Assembly: GCA_033961575.1 (NCBI GenBank) | Contig: CM066736.1 | Span: 3,009,501-3,073,500 of the forward strand | DNA from: Aselliscus stoliczkanus | Taxonomy: Eukaryota; Chordata; Mammalia; Chiroptera; Hipposideridae | DNA length: 64,000 nucleotides | Reading direction: 5' to 3' | Shown here: piece after piece, positions 10,801 through 21,132 of the stretch | How the letters are laid out: each line of letters starts with the position of its first letter | Position numbering within the stretch: position 1 is the stretch's first letter | The notes under the pieces: model-generated | The model's database searches: none | Told to the model about the DNA's origin: nothing | What the model saw: the letters and a program-made list of their open reading frames with translations, nothing else | Position numbers and translations under genes: made by a program

Positions 10801-13286
10801 TGGGATAGCTCCCAAACATCCCTGTCTCCCGAGCATATTCTAAACGCTGCAGCTTCAGGGAGTCACCAAATGAGACGGCAGCAGGGATCTGGGTGACCGA
10901 GGACCCGGGACCAGAGGGGTCCGACCCTTCGGCCTGGGCACCATGTCAGACGCTGGGTCCTGGGCACACCTGGACACCCAGGACAGGGCTAAAAGTTTGA
11001 TTGACATCAAAAGGTTCTTAAAGGCAATTCTTTAAAATCCTTGTTTCGTGTCCTTTATGTGTGTATATCTTTTGAAAATCTAATATCCCCTAAGACATAA
11101 TATCTGTGTATGTCTTGTCTTTCGGACAAGGCCACCTAATTATCAGGGGCTCTGACTGGAAAGTGTCCCCTGATCAGGCCAGAAGTGCTTTCTTGGTGCT
11201 GCCAGCTGGTCCCTGAAAAGCTTTCCAGAGCTCAGTCTGTGTGAGGACGTGTTAGCCTTCCATTGTCACTGGATTCTCTGCCTGTTAAATTGTGGTCCCT
11301 GCTGTCGGCCAGCCTTCCAAAGAGATTGTGCTAGAAGCTCAAGAGATAAGCAAACAAGTGACCGTGTGTCTAAGCGACCCCAGCCTTACTCCTGGGAGAG
11401 CCTGACATTATGACTCTGCCAACAGCTCACACAGCTACCGGCTGCCCGCTCCATGCCGGACGCGGCCAGCATCAGCACCACGCAGGAAGACATACGTATG
11501 CACGCACACTGATGTTTTATTTGCAATCTAGGGAGTCTGATCAACGGAAGCCCGTCTGCAAGCAGGAAGTTATCAACAGTGGGCAAACAGGACTGGAAAT
11601 GTTTACTTGGAAGGGGTGGCAGTACCCGGGCCGGTTTAGTCCTTGCGTGGTGAGAGTGGACGCCTGGAAGGTGCATGCCACTGCGATGGCCTTCACCCTG
11701 AGACTCCAGGGTGTGCAGAGTCCCCGTGCGTGTTCGTGGGCACGCCGGGGGCCATGGCCCTGCCAGGAGGAATGAGCCTGGGAGTGAGGCAGACAGATGG
11801 GTCTTGTCAGCATAGCCTGACCTCCAGGCCTGAGACTCGGATCAGAACCGGCTGCTGTGGGGCTGGTACCTGGGGATGCAGGCTGGGACGTCCCTCCAAT
11901 AGGAGCAGGGACCTCTGTTAACTGACATAATGACCCTTAAAAAGACACCAAGGCAGGCCAGGGGCGTACATGCTGGGGAAGTGGGTGCGTGTGGGACCAG
12001 GGGAGAAACTCGTGTGTCACCACAGAGGATGGATTGCCTACAGACTGAGCCCCCGCCTAGAGCCTTCGTTCCTGAGTAACAATAGTGAAACATACTAATT
12101 CTCATACTAAACCTCAGCCTGCTGGGGTTCCTCATGCAACATGAGTTCTGTATAAACAGGGCGATGTGTTCCCGACAGTGCACCCCCTTTGGGGAAGTGA
12201 ACTTTTCTTGCTAAGACACGTGGCATTTCACAGTAATAATTATAATTCCCATTCCTCTGCCTTCATGGGGTTGTGTGGACAGAGCTATCGTATTATGTCA
12301 AGTGTGTGCAATTGCTTAATGATATAAAAAGAGTTTTAATCCGTCTGTGTTTCAGGTTAGTAATGACCTGTTTTGACAGGGGAGGATTTTTCTCGGCTGA
12401 CCATTAGGAAGATGGAGCAGGCTGACAAGGCTGAGGATAGGTGTGATACTGCAGTAGCAGACAGAGCAGCTAGCTTCATTCCACTTGCTGAACAAACATG
12501 GTATTAAGTGGGCTCCACCAGATACATCTAGGGATAAAACAAAGTCTGTCTTCTAGTCTCTATGATTTAATGAAATTCATGTATCACCGGTTTGGTATAA
12601 ATTAGAGATTAGTGTCATTTTTTGGTTTGGTTCAAAATACAGGGTGACAGAGATGAATTAAGTTTACAGGTGTTCAGAGAAATTTGTATCAGGTTCATCT
12701 GAGTAGAACAAAAGGGGGGCAGTTATTAAGCAAAGGGATAAAGCTTCTTTTGGACGGAAGTCATCCAAAAGAAGAAGCGATCTGCTAGGGTGCCACCCAC
12801 AGACAAGGGGCAGGCAGAGCACGCGGCTCCACACGCCGGGGGCGCGGGCTCGCTGCCCATCTGGCGAGCCGGACTCTGGCACCACGATGGCTGCTGGCCA
12901 GGGCTGAGCACTGCAGGGGCCTAGGCAGTCCTAGGGACCACAGGATGGGCTACAGGCCATTCAGGAGTTCTCCTTTTCCTGCGCCCTCAAATGTGCCTGT
13001 GCGGAGAGGCCAGACCAGAACCGCAAGTAAGGGCCGCGGGCCCAGACCGCGGAACTGGCGACAGCGCGGCGCTGACCGGTGCGCCAGCCGGCCGCTCCCA
13101 TGTGGGAGCAGCTCTTCCCACTTCAGGAGACAGTCTAGATTGTTATGTGAAAATTTCCAGTGCTTTAATCTTAGATATTAATGCAACTAAAGTTTAAACA
13201 CACATACACACAGCATGTGGAATAATAAGGCGGCCATTGGGTTCAGGCTGCCCACCGATAATTTGTTACCCTCTACACAAGCTCTT
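10801..13286. other. Unassigned unique sequence
   Basis: A 2.5-kb stretch without a recognised gene. Near 12485-12570 the text 'aacaaacatggtattaagtg' and 'agggataaaacaaag' faintly recalls an ancient mammal-wide repeat. 12830-13130 is GC- and CpG-rich (for example 'gggccgcgggcccagaccgc' near 13030) but too short and interrupted to call a promoter island. The overlapping frames show no domain. Confidence 0.4.
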
Positions 13287-13399
13287 AGTGGGTGTGTTTT
13301 ACATAGTGGATGTGTTTTACATAAGTGGGTGTGTTTTACATAAGTGGGTGTGTTTTACATAAGTGGGTGTGTTTTACATAAGTGGGTGTGTTTTACATA
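13287..13399 (+). repeat. 19-bp minisatellite, six copies
   Basis: The unit agtgggtgtgttttacata is repeated head to tail. The copies start at 13287 (one base short), 13305, 13324, 13343, 13362 and 13381. Copies three to six are identical; the second carries one substitution (agtggatg) and the first lacks the final A. Near-identity means recent expansion and likely length polymorphism. Confidence 0.95.
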
Positions 13400-13401
13400 A
13401 G

Positions 13402-13435
13402 GCAAGGTATTGCCTCAGGAGAGGCAACACCTTGC
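13402..13435. repeat. 15-bp-stem hairpin abutting the minisatellite
   Basis: gcaaggtattgcctc (13402-13416) is followed by AGGA and gaggcaacaccttgc (13421-13435), its reverse complement with one mismatch. The hairpin starts three bases after the last 19-bp repeat. Confidence 0.8.
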
Positions 13436-14335
13436 AGTGTCAGTAGGAAAAGGGGGATGGGGGTATCATAATTTTCGTTTTTCTGGAAAGATCTGCAGTG
13501 ACCCAGCCAAGTAGCATTGAGAGCCGCAGGTTTTGCACATGAATTCTCTTCCCTGGACAGACCACGGTTCTTGGTTTCTCAGCTCGTCTCTTTGGAGCTG
13601 CCCTGGGTTTCTAATACCTGCCCCGTTTCCCTTGGCCTATGACTTGGAGCTGTTTTTCTGGATTAGCTGGGTCTTCTTAAGGGTTCTTGGAAATTAAGAC
13701 AAATATTCATCGTGGGGAGACATTTTCAAGTGGCCCCAAACAACTGAAATTCTGTTCAGCCTGGAAAAGCGCATGTATGTAAAGAAATGTTACAAACACC
13801 TTCAATAACCTATTGGTACAACCCCCCACCGGTGCTCGGTGACCCTGACTTTGTCCCGCCCACCTCCTCCGGCAGAATGAACAGACAGGCAGTGGCCCAG
13901 GAGGCTTGGGGACCTGCTCCAGCTCCTTCCCAGGCGGCCTGGACACGTGCCCGCCGCCACCCCCTCACCAAACGGACCGAGTCCCTGTTTCCACATCTGC
14001 CGTCCACATGGCGCTGTCGGGAGGCATGGCCCGTGGTGGCCCCGTGGTGAGAGGGCCTTGTGATGGGAGTGCCTGGTCAGGCCTAGGCCCCAGCTGTTCA
14101 ACCCAACGCCACCCCAGGTGACGCAGTGACAGTGCAGTATTTCGTGGCTGTGATTAGGGACCATAATCAGTAGGCTTCAAGTCCAGGAGGTTGTTACAGA
14201 TAATATGGATGGGACTGATCCAATCAGTGGAAAGGCCTTAAAAAGCAGAGTTGAAGCTTTCTGAGAAACAAAGCACTTCGGCCTGAGAGGCGCCGCCGGC
14301 CCTGCGGATCTCAGCTCCCCTGCCGCCCTGGTCCT
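13436..14335. other. Unassigned unique sequence
   Basis: No repeat or exon identified. It is GC-rich around 13830-14110. Opposite-strand frames of about 80-120 codons overlap there and cannot be told apart as coding. Confidence 0.4.
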
Positions 14336-14409
14336 TGCGTCTGCCCAGTCCCGGCAGGGAGCCCCTACTGTGTGCGTCTGCCCAGTCCCGGCAGGGAGCC
14401 CCTACTGTG
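14336..14409 (+). repeat. Perfect tandem duplication of 37 bp
   Basis: The block starting tgcgtctgcccagtcccggc and ending cccctactgtg occupies 14336-14372 and is repeated without a mismatch at 14373-14409. Zero divergence points to a recent slippage or repair duplication. Confidence 0.95.
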
Positions 14410-14530
14410 TGCGCCCCGTGGGCTCTGTCCTCTGGTGGAGGCCTGTTTGACTCCCGGGTAGGATTGTTTACGTAAGCCGTGTACTTACAGACCATCACAG
14501 GAAGGAAGCTTAAGTATGCTGATTTAAAAA

Positions 14531-14651
14531 GCCACATTTGGGACCCGCCGAGGGGCGCGGTGGTTAAGCGCTGGGAAGCCAGCGGCCCGGGTTCGGGTCC
14601 CACATCTGAGGGCCAGTGACACTGCCCTCAAAAAAAAAAAAGGCCACGTTT
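14531..14651 (+). mobile_element. tRNA-derived SINE (short type), plus strand, with TSD
   Basis: The element, about 14540-14641, reads gggacccgccgaggggcgcg, then 'ttaagcgctgggaagccag', the B-box 'ggttcgggtccc', 'gagggccagtgacactgccc' and an A-tail. It lacks the 'gctt' of 'ctggcttgggaag' seen in its siblings. The TSD is gccacattt (14531-14539) and gccacgttt (14643-14651), 8/9. Confidence 0.88.
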
Positions 14652-15334
14652 ATGTCACTAACGTAGGAGCTGGCATAATGATGCACACGGCATGAGCGGG
14701 GGGTTCAACGCGAACCGCATAGGTTGCGGGGGTACAGGAACCCCGCTTCCAGCCGCAGCAGAGAGACGCCCCGAGCACCCGCGCCTGCCGCCAGTGGGCT
14801 TCTCAGTTCCGGCGTCTCCCAAGGGCGGCCTCTGTCCATGGTCCTGGGGGGGGAGGGCGGTGGTCAAGACCCAATGAACAGTATCTACCCGAACCCGTCT
14901 CCTCCCTGCGGCACCGCCAGTGTGCAAACCCCAAGGTTCAGCTGGGGCTTAAGGGGCACCCAAACCAACACACACAGACAGAGGGGTACGCAGGGCAAGG
15001 CCCTGAACACAGCCCGGCACCTGGGCGGGGTGGGCCTGCAGGCGCCTGCTGAATGAACAGGGGCTGTGAACACTGCCTGGTGTCAGTGGACGCAGACAGG
15101 TGCTGGGGTCGCTGTGTTTCCCCGCTTTGTAAAGTGAGTTTAAACCACAAGAAACGCGTGAGTGCGCCCCTCCCAGAGCGTCCCTGCCCTCCTCCCCGCC
15201 TGGGGGCTTCCACTGGGCAGAGGACTTCTGCCTGCAAACCTGTCCCTGCCGCCCAAATAAGCCAACTGCTCCCTGCTGCCACCTCGTGGCCACATATTTT
15301 TCCTTCACCAGCCCCTGGACCCCTAGAGCCATTA
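14652..15334. other. Unassigned GC-rich sequence
   Basis: CpG-containing and GC-rich with no recognised repeat. Overlapping frames occur on both strands (for example about 127 codons minus and 110 plus). None shows a domain. Confidence 0.4.
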
Positions 15335-15622
15335 CACCTCCTTAGGGTGTCCCCCAGGGTAAATCTGAACTGAGGGACATTTTCCCGTTGTCCCAGTGTA
15401 CAGAGTGGGTGCTTGTTGGATGGATGGATGGATGGATGGATGGATGGATGGATGGATGGATGGATGGATGGGTCTCACTTTACTGGTCTACGACCTGCAT
15501 GCAACTTGGCTCTGCTGTCCTCCTCAGGGTGTCCCCCAATGAGAATTTCCTGCCATCGTCGCCCTGGAACCCTGAGCCAGCCCCCCCTGGCCAACTGTAC
15601 ACAGTCAGTGCTTAACGGATGC
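15335..15622 (+). repeat. Diverged direct repeat with a TGGA array
   Basis: Two copies of a motif set are visible. Copy A (about 15337-15420) starts cctccttagggtgtccccca and ends 'tgtacagagtgggtgctt'. Copy B (about 15519-15622) starts cctcctcagggtgtccccca and ends 'tgtacacagtcagtgctt'. Between them lies a perfect TGGA tetranucleotide array (15416-15471, about 14 units) grown from copy A's 'gttggatgg' end. Copy B ends 'aacggatgctg' and did not expand. Confidence 0.7.
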
Positions 15623-15834
15623 TGTTAGTTGATTAATAATAAGAAGAAACCACCTGCATCCAGGTGACCCCTGATTTTGGGTAGAAGACAACAGGAATGG
15701 AACCAGATTGCCCGAATGCAACATCAGCTCCAAACCTAAACATACACACCTCTCCCTGTCCTGGGGCCTCTGAACAGTCACAGGAAACCAGGGCCTTAGC
15801 TTAGGGCTAAGCCCCTCCTCTGATGAAGGACTTA

Positions 15835-16377
15835 CCATATTTTGCAGTGTATAATGCGCTCCCATGTATAACATGCACCCACATTTTTGGCCCAAACTTT
15901 CAGGGAAAAGAAATCTTTCATTTTTATTTTTTAATTCAAATTTTTATCTGTTTATATTTAAGTATTTGTTTTTTTATATTATAAAGGAACTTTAGCATTT
16001 AGTTTTTAACATTATGGTACAAGAAATTCTATGTAACAAAGAATTACAAAACACAAGAACAGATACAAGGTACAAGAAATTTTATGCACCGGTAACAAAT
16101 TTACAATATTTATGCATCATAGAAGGCCAAGAACTCTTGGTTGCTGCAAGTTTGTCATAAGTTCAACAAAATCGATGATCTCATTCCAGGGTTTTATTTT
16201 GCATATGGATATTGTTATTGATTTCTAGAGTTATACTTTTAACTCATAAGCGTAAATGAAAGGACCAAAAACATTTATATAGACACAGAATTAGTACCAT
16301 CCACGAATAATGCACATTCTTATTTTTCCCTCACAAATTTGGGCAAAAAGTGTGCATTATACATGGCAAAATACGGC
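15835..16377. mobile_element. Non-autonomous DNA transposon with ~55-bp TIRs
   Basis: The left end starts CCATATTTTGCAGTGTATAA. The right end, reverse complemented, starts CCGTATTTTGCCATGTATAA. Both continue through 'gcccaaa' to 'agggaaaa', so inverted similarity extends some 55-75 bp. TA dinucleotides flank it (15833-15834 and 16378-16379), fitting a Tc1/mariner-type target. The 543-bp interior is AT-rich with no open transposase frame. Confidence 0.75.
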
Positions 16378-19300
16378 TACTGAAATTTAGACAGGTTGCA
16401 TGACGTTCCTGAGGGCAGGGGTGGATGGGAGAGCCGGCAGCTTTGGAGCCCCTGGTCCCAGGTCCCCACCACACTGCTGCTTTGTCACCTGCGCCCAATG
16501 TCTCTCTCGTGTCACCCAGTCCCTGTGTACACCCTGGTGTCTCTGCATCATTGATTCAGCCGCCACTGAAGGGGTGTGAAGTCCACGGGTATGAGGGACA
16601 GCCAGGTGACTAAGGCGCCCCCGGCGCCGCTGCCATCGGGAGGTCGCTGCAAGCACTTTGCGGCTGCTCGTTGGCTGTTTTCAGATGTGATATAGACAAA
16701 ATCGAGCACACCAGATGCTCTAGGAAAGCTTGCTTGAAACCAATATGGAGTTTCTTTAGATTTCTTGTTTTTCCTGCTTTTCCCATGAGCCAAATGACTG
16801 TCAACCATCCTAAAAGTGAGATGAATGCTTGACTTCTAGCATTTGGGAAAAATAAAATAGTACCCACCTCCCTTCTGCTCCCGACTCGAATTACTCTCTA
16901 ATTACAGAATGCAGAATTCTTTCAAAGGAGGGTTGGAAAGGGTGTGCCAATAATATGAAACGGGCTGGAGTGGCATGAATGCCCGTGGGAAGGTGATCCC
17001 AGGCAGGGCTGTGCCATTGGGGAGGCGCTCTGGAACTGCACTCTGGCACCATTCAGCTCTGTATTTCTGTGGGTCAGGCATTGTCTGTGGCCACATGGAG
17101 GAAGGAGTGGTGTCTGAAGGCCTCCGGCAGAGAGCAAAGATGAATTGGCCCGTGTGGCAGGCTGGGACAGTGCGAATGGGTCAATACAGGAGACCCACCA
17201 CCGCCATCAGGAACTCGGAAAATCATTTCAGACGCCAATCCCTGCTTCACCCAGCTGCCAGCTGTGCACACGCGAGTCATTAAACGTAGAAAAGCCCCGT
17301 CCAACGCGCTGCAGTCACCCCAGCGTCCCGCTCTGCCCTCGAGAACACGCGTGGAGCTGGCGGAGCTGCCCTCCAGGGGGCCTCTGTTTGGCTAATGCAG
17401 TTTTTGGCCCTGACCCACCGAGTTAATGGGGGTGCGTCCCCTTTCTTCTCTGAGGACATTTCAACATGATGGCCAGAGGAGGTCATTATTCCTCCCTTCA
17501 AACTGAATTAACAATTTTAAGAAGATGTCACTTTCGTCTCTGCATGAGGAGAATTGGCTTTCTCATTATCCCTGAACCCTGGCACCCTCCCCGTAGCGTC
17601 CGTGTTGGATTTCTTTAATTAAAGCCCTCCTCCTGCATGAAGACGAGAGAGCCATCTGGACGGATGGATTCCAAGGGGCTGTGGCAGGAAGTGAGGACCG
17701 AGCCCTCCACACAGGGGAGGGGTTTGCTCAGACATTCGCCGTCACACAGGAGCCACACAACGCCAGGCGTCTTTCAAAACCCAGCCCCACGTGATAGGGG
17801 ACCTGGGCTGTGGGAGGAGAGGAACCTGGGCTTTCCGTCTCCTCTCACCGAATAATTTAAGTGGACAGCTTACAGCAGAGTTTCCCACAATGCATTTTGG
17901 CGCCTGCTCTCTGATCCCTGCCCACCGGTCGGCATGCAGGCCGGTAACGTCCTCGGGGAGACGCATTCCCAGCCCCTGAGCGGTGGGAGAAAGAAGGAAA
18001 GAACTAACAGGCACAAGTCAAAGGAGCCACGCTCGTCTCCTCGTGGACGCCAGAAAGTGGGGCCGATGCTCTGGGCTCCCGAGCATTTCGGGGGGAGGTT
18101 AGATGCCTGGGAGCTTCCGAGGTGCCCAGGAAGGCGCCAATGTGCCTCCTGGCAGCACAGCACTTGTCACAGCAGATCAGGCCCATGCTGGTGAACGTCC
18201 GTAGTGATGTCCACTCGAGGCCATCTGGCCCCCGTGAGCCAGCGGCCTGTTCCTGACCCTGGAGGGGAATCTGGCGACAGGCCAGGTTCTCTAGGCTTCG
18301 CTCTCGTCCCCTGAACCTTGTTAGAGTGACATCAGAAGATCCAAGGAGTCACGACCTCCGTCCCATCGTGCTGGTATCAACAGGGAAAGAGGACAGTTTA
18401 TTGAGTCCAGATGTCCCCGCTGTGATGTGGAGACAAACGAGGTGGCCCCAGGATCATGAGGCTTTTTTTCCCCTTAATTCTTCAACTCCTGTCTTCCTCG
18501 TTTTCTGCACGGGACCGCCCTAACCTGACTGATGCTTGTGCAGAAACCTGTGGCTTTGTAAAACATGTGGTATTTTGTGAACAGGCATTTTTCATCAAAA
18601 TCTGTGTCTTCCCAGGTGAGAACCATGGGGCATTTGGCATGGCCCTCCCTCCCTCCCTGACTTCCAAACGTGTCTGCCTCAAAATACCGCTGTCTGTGTG
18701 TAATGGCATGAAACACAGGCGACACATGCGTGGGCCTGCCCGCCTGCCAGGGTGGGGCGCTGCTGACAGTGTGTGTGACCACACCAGCAGGCAAGGCCTG
18801 CAGCTCAGAGGAGGAGCTTATATCAAAGTGGCGGGACATTTCTTTGCTCTGAAATGGGATTATGAAGGCAAGACAAGATAACACCAGGACTAAACCCTGA
18901 GAATAGCAGTGCCGCTGAACCCTGGGCCCTCAAAGCATTCCCCCTGGCAATTGAGAGCCATGATTTTACCTGCGGCTAAGAATATAAAAGTAGGACAAGC
19001 TATAGGGGATCAATTTTAAATCATCTGAGGCTCCAGAACAGACCTTTTCTGAGGTCCTTTTGAAGTGGGATAATGTATGTTTCTGCTGTGTTCTTTTGAT
19101 AAAGGTGCAGGGGGTGGGGGGCAGGGGAGGCACCTGCCTTTTTAATACTCCCTGATATAGTGTGTTACACAAACCTTAACATGTAAACCAATTACAAGCA
19201 ATTGAAAGTGTGTGATTTAAGAATGCAGGCATGAGTTATAGCTGTTTCTTCTGTGTGCTCCTATAATGTCTTTACAACAATAAAGCCATTTACAAATTGT

Positions 19301-20235
19301 GCTCACCCTGCTGGCAGAAAATTAATGTCCTATTCTCCTGCTTTTGCCGGAGAGCCCGTCACTGGAAATTTCCCAGGTAAGATGGGACCCTTTCTTAGGG
19401 GGAGTGGGGAAGGGGTGAGACCACTGACACGGTCCTATTGGTCTCACACAGCCCCGTGAGCTCCCGCATTCATGCCCCTTTCACAGAGCGGGATGCTGGC
19501 CCCGGGCCTGACCATTGTCTTCTGCCACGAGCCTCCTGTCTGCTGACCTGCCCCGTCTGGCCAGGTGCCCGCAATGCCCCAGCACCCTCTCCCGTGTGGA
19601 GCCTCCTTCTCCCGGGTATTTCTCTTTCTCGGTTTATGCCCTCATGTTGGCAGAACACATTGCCCAGTAGCTTCCCCAGTGAGGGTGCAGGAGGGATCAC
19701 TTGAGGACATAATCTGAACCATGCCTGTGTGACCCTGCAGCCAGGCAATTTGCCCCCGTTTCAGTGTCCATGCCAGAGTGCCTGGTGGTGACCGTGCTGG
19801 CGGAGTGTGCCTATTCCAGGGCACGCGGCTTGATCCAGGGTCCTGAGGGAGTCAGGGGCCTCGACGACACTGCCCCATTCACCCCCCCAGCAGGGCCACG
19901 TGGGCCAGCCTGGATGGCGACTGTGACAGAGTGTCCATCAGGAGGTGGACAGTGACGGCCAGGGTCTGCAGGTCAGGACAGGCGGGATTCCCCTTATTTC
20001 AACCCCCTCTGCAGCCGCACTGCACCCACTCGAGGGTGAAACCACATGCAGGATGACCCCGGGGCCTTTGGGAGCTGGCCCAGAACAGAAAAGGTGTGCC
20101 ACCTGGGGAAATACATTAGAGCACAATGCCACCAGCACAGGAGATGAAAAGGCACGTAATTCATGAAGCCACATGCTGACGCCCTCTCTCTGCCCCACAG
20201 TGGCCACCTGGCCTCCCCAGCACAGCTCATCATTT
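16378..20235. other. Unassigned unique sequence, nearly 4 kb
   Basis: No mobile element, RNA gene or exon recognised. 16920-18300 is GC-richer and has many overlapping two-strand frames of 60-140 codons with no domain. A poly-G stretch on the plus strand lies near 19112-19124. This is ordinary intergenic or intronic DNA as far as I can see. Confidence 0.4.
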
Positions 20236-20620
20236 TTATTGTGATTGTCACAGTGTATGGAAGAGCAAATAATCTTTATTTATAATGGAGGTTATTTGCA
20301 TACATCACGTTTGTCATCCACTGCACCGTGCAGCCTGAGCAGAAGTTGATTCCAACAGCTGTCTGGATCTCCTTAAAATAAGCGGATGTGTATGCAGTTC
20401 TTTTGCTAACGGAGAGGTCTCCAGAGAAATCTCAGGCTATTAGATAAATATTTTATTCTAATGCCGATCAGTCTTCTATATAAATGTCACTCCCCCTTAC
20501 CCCCCAAATAAAAGCAAGCTAATGTTTTCCTGCAACACAATTGAGAAGGCTGCCTGGTTTTGCTTCAGGGTAATGGAATGTATTTATCGGTGCCAAATAA
20601 ATGACATGACTCAAGAGTGT
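20236..20620. other. Candidate conserved non-coding element
   Basis: Repeat-free and AT-balanced, with several developmental-factor-like words: TTATTTGCAT (octamer-like), ATTAGATAAATATTTTATT, AACACAATTGAGAA and AAATAAATGACATGACTC. It ends just before a SINE. Called on texture only. Confidence 0.25.
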
Positions 20621-20735
20621 AGCTCTGAAGGACAACCCCCCGCTCTCCCCAATAGCTCTTACTGATCTTCTGAAGATGAAGTGTGCTGGGGGTCTCTGTA
20701 GATGAGACCCATCTAGTCCTTTAAAGCACACACAC

Positions 20736-21132
20736 GGGCCAGCCAAGTGGCTTAGTTGGTTAAGAGCACGAGCTCTGAACAACAGGGTTGCTGGTTCAAT
20801 TCCCACATGGGCCAGTGAGCTGCGCCTGAGCTGAGCTGCTGCTCAGCTGTCAACAGGTGGCAAGATGGCTTAGCTGGTGAGAGCACGTGCTCCTAAGGAC
20901 AAGGCTGCCAGTTCGACTCCCACCTGGGATGGTGGCTACGCCCACCCGCAACTAAGATTGAACACAGCACCTTGAGCTGAGCTACCCTGAACTGCCCACA
21001 GGGGGCCGGATGGCGACTGGACATGGACCTGAGCTAAGACTGAAGGACAACAACTTGGCTCGTCCCCTTCCCTGGTTCCCCAACACTGTTCCCCTGCCCC
21101 AATTCCCCATTAAAGTCAAAAAAACAAACAAA
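20736..21132 (+). mobile_element. Composite (dimeric) tRNA-derived SINE, plus strand
   Basis: The first tRNA-like unit, gggccagccaagtggcttag with 'ggttcaattcccacatgggc', is followed at about 20856 by a second, 'gcaagatggcttagctggtg' with B-box-like 'agttcgactcccacctggg'. A shared 3' body follows: 'ggacctgagctaagactga', 'aggacaacaacttgg' and 'ccccaattccccattaaag', with an A-rich tail. The double head indicates a dimer or one SINE inserted in the tail region of another. It follows a short CACACA run; no clear TSD was found. Confidence 0.85.

Noticed and set aside
20990..21010. Possible CTCF-like word (cccacagggggccgg)
   Set aside because: About three mismatches to the core motif, and inside a SINE. 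Similar weak words at 17371, 43545 and 61487 were rejected for the same reason.
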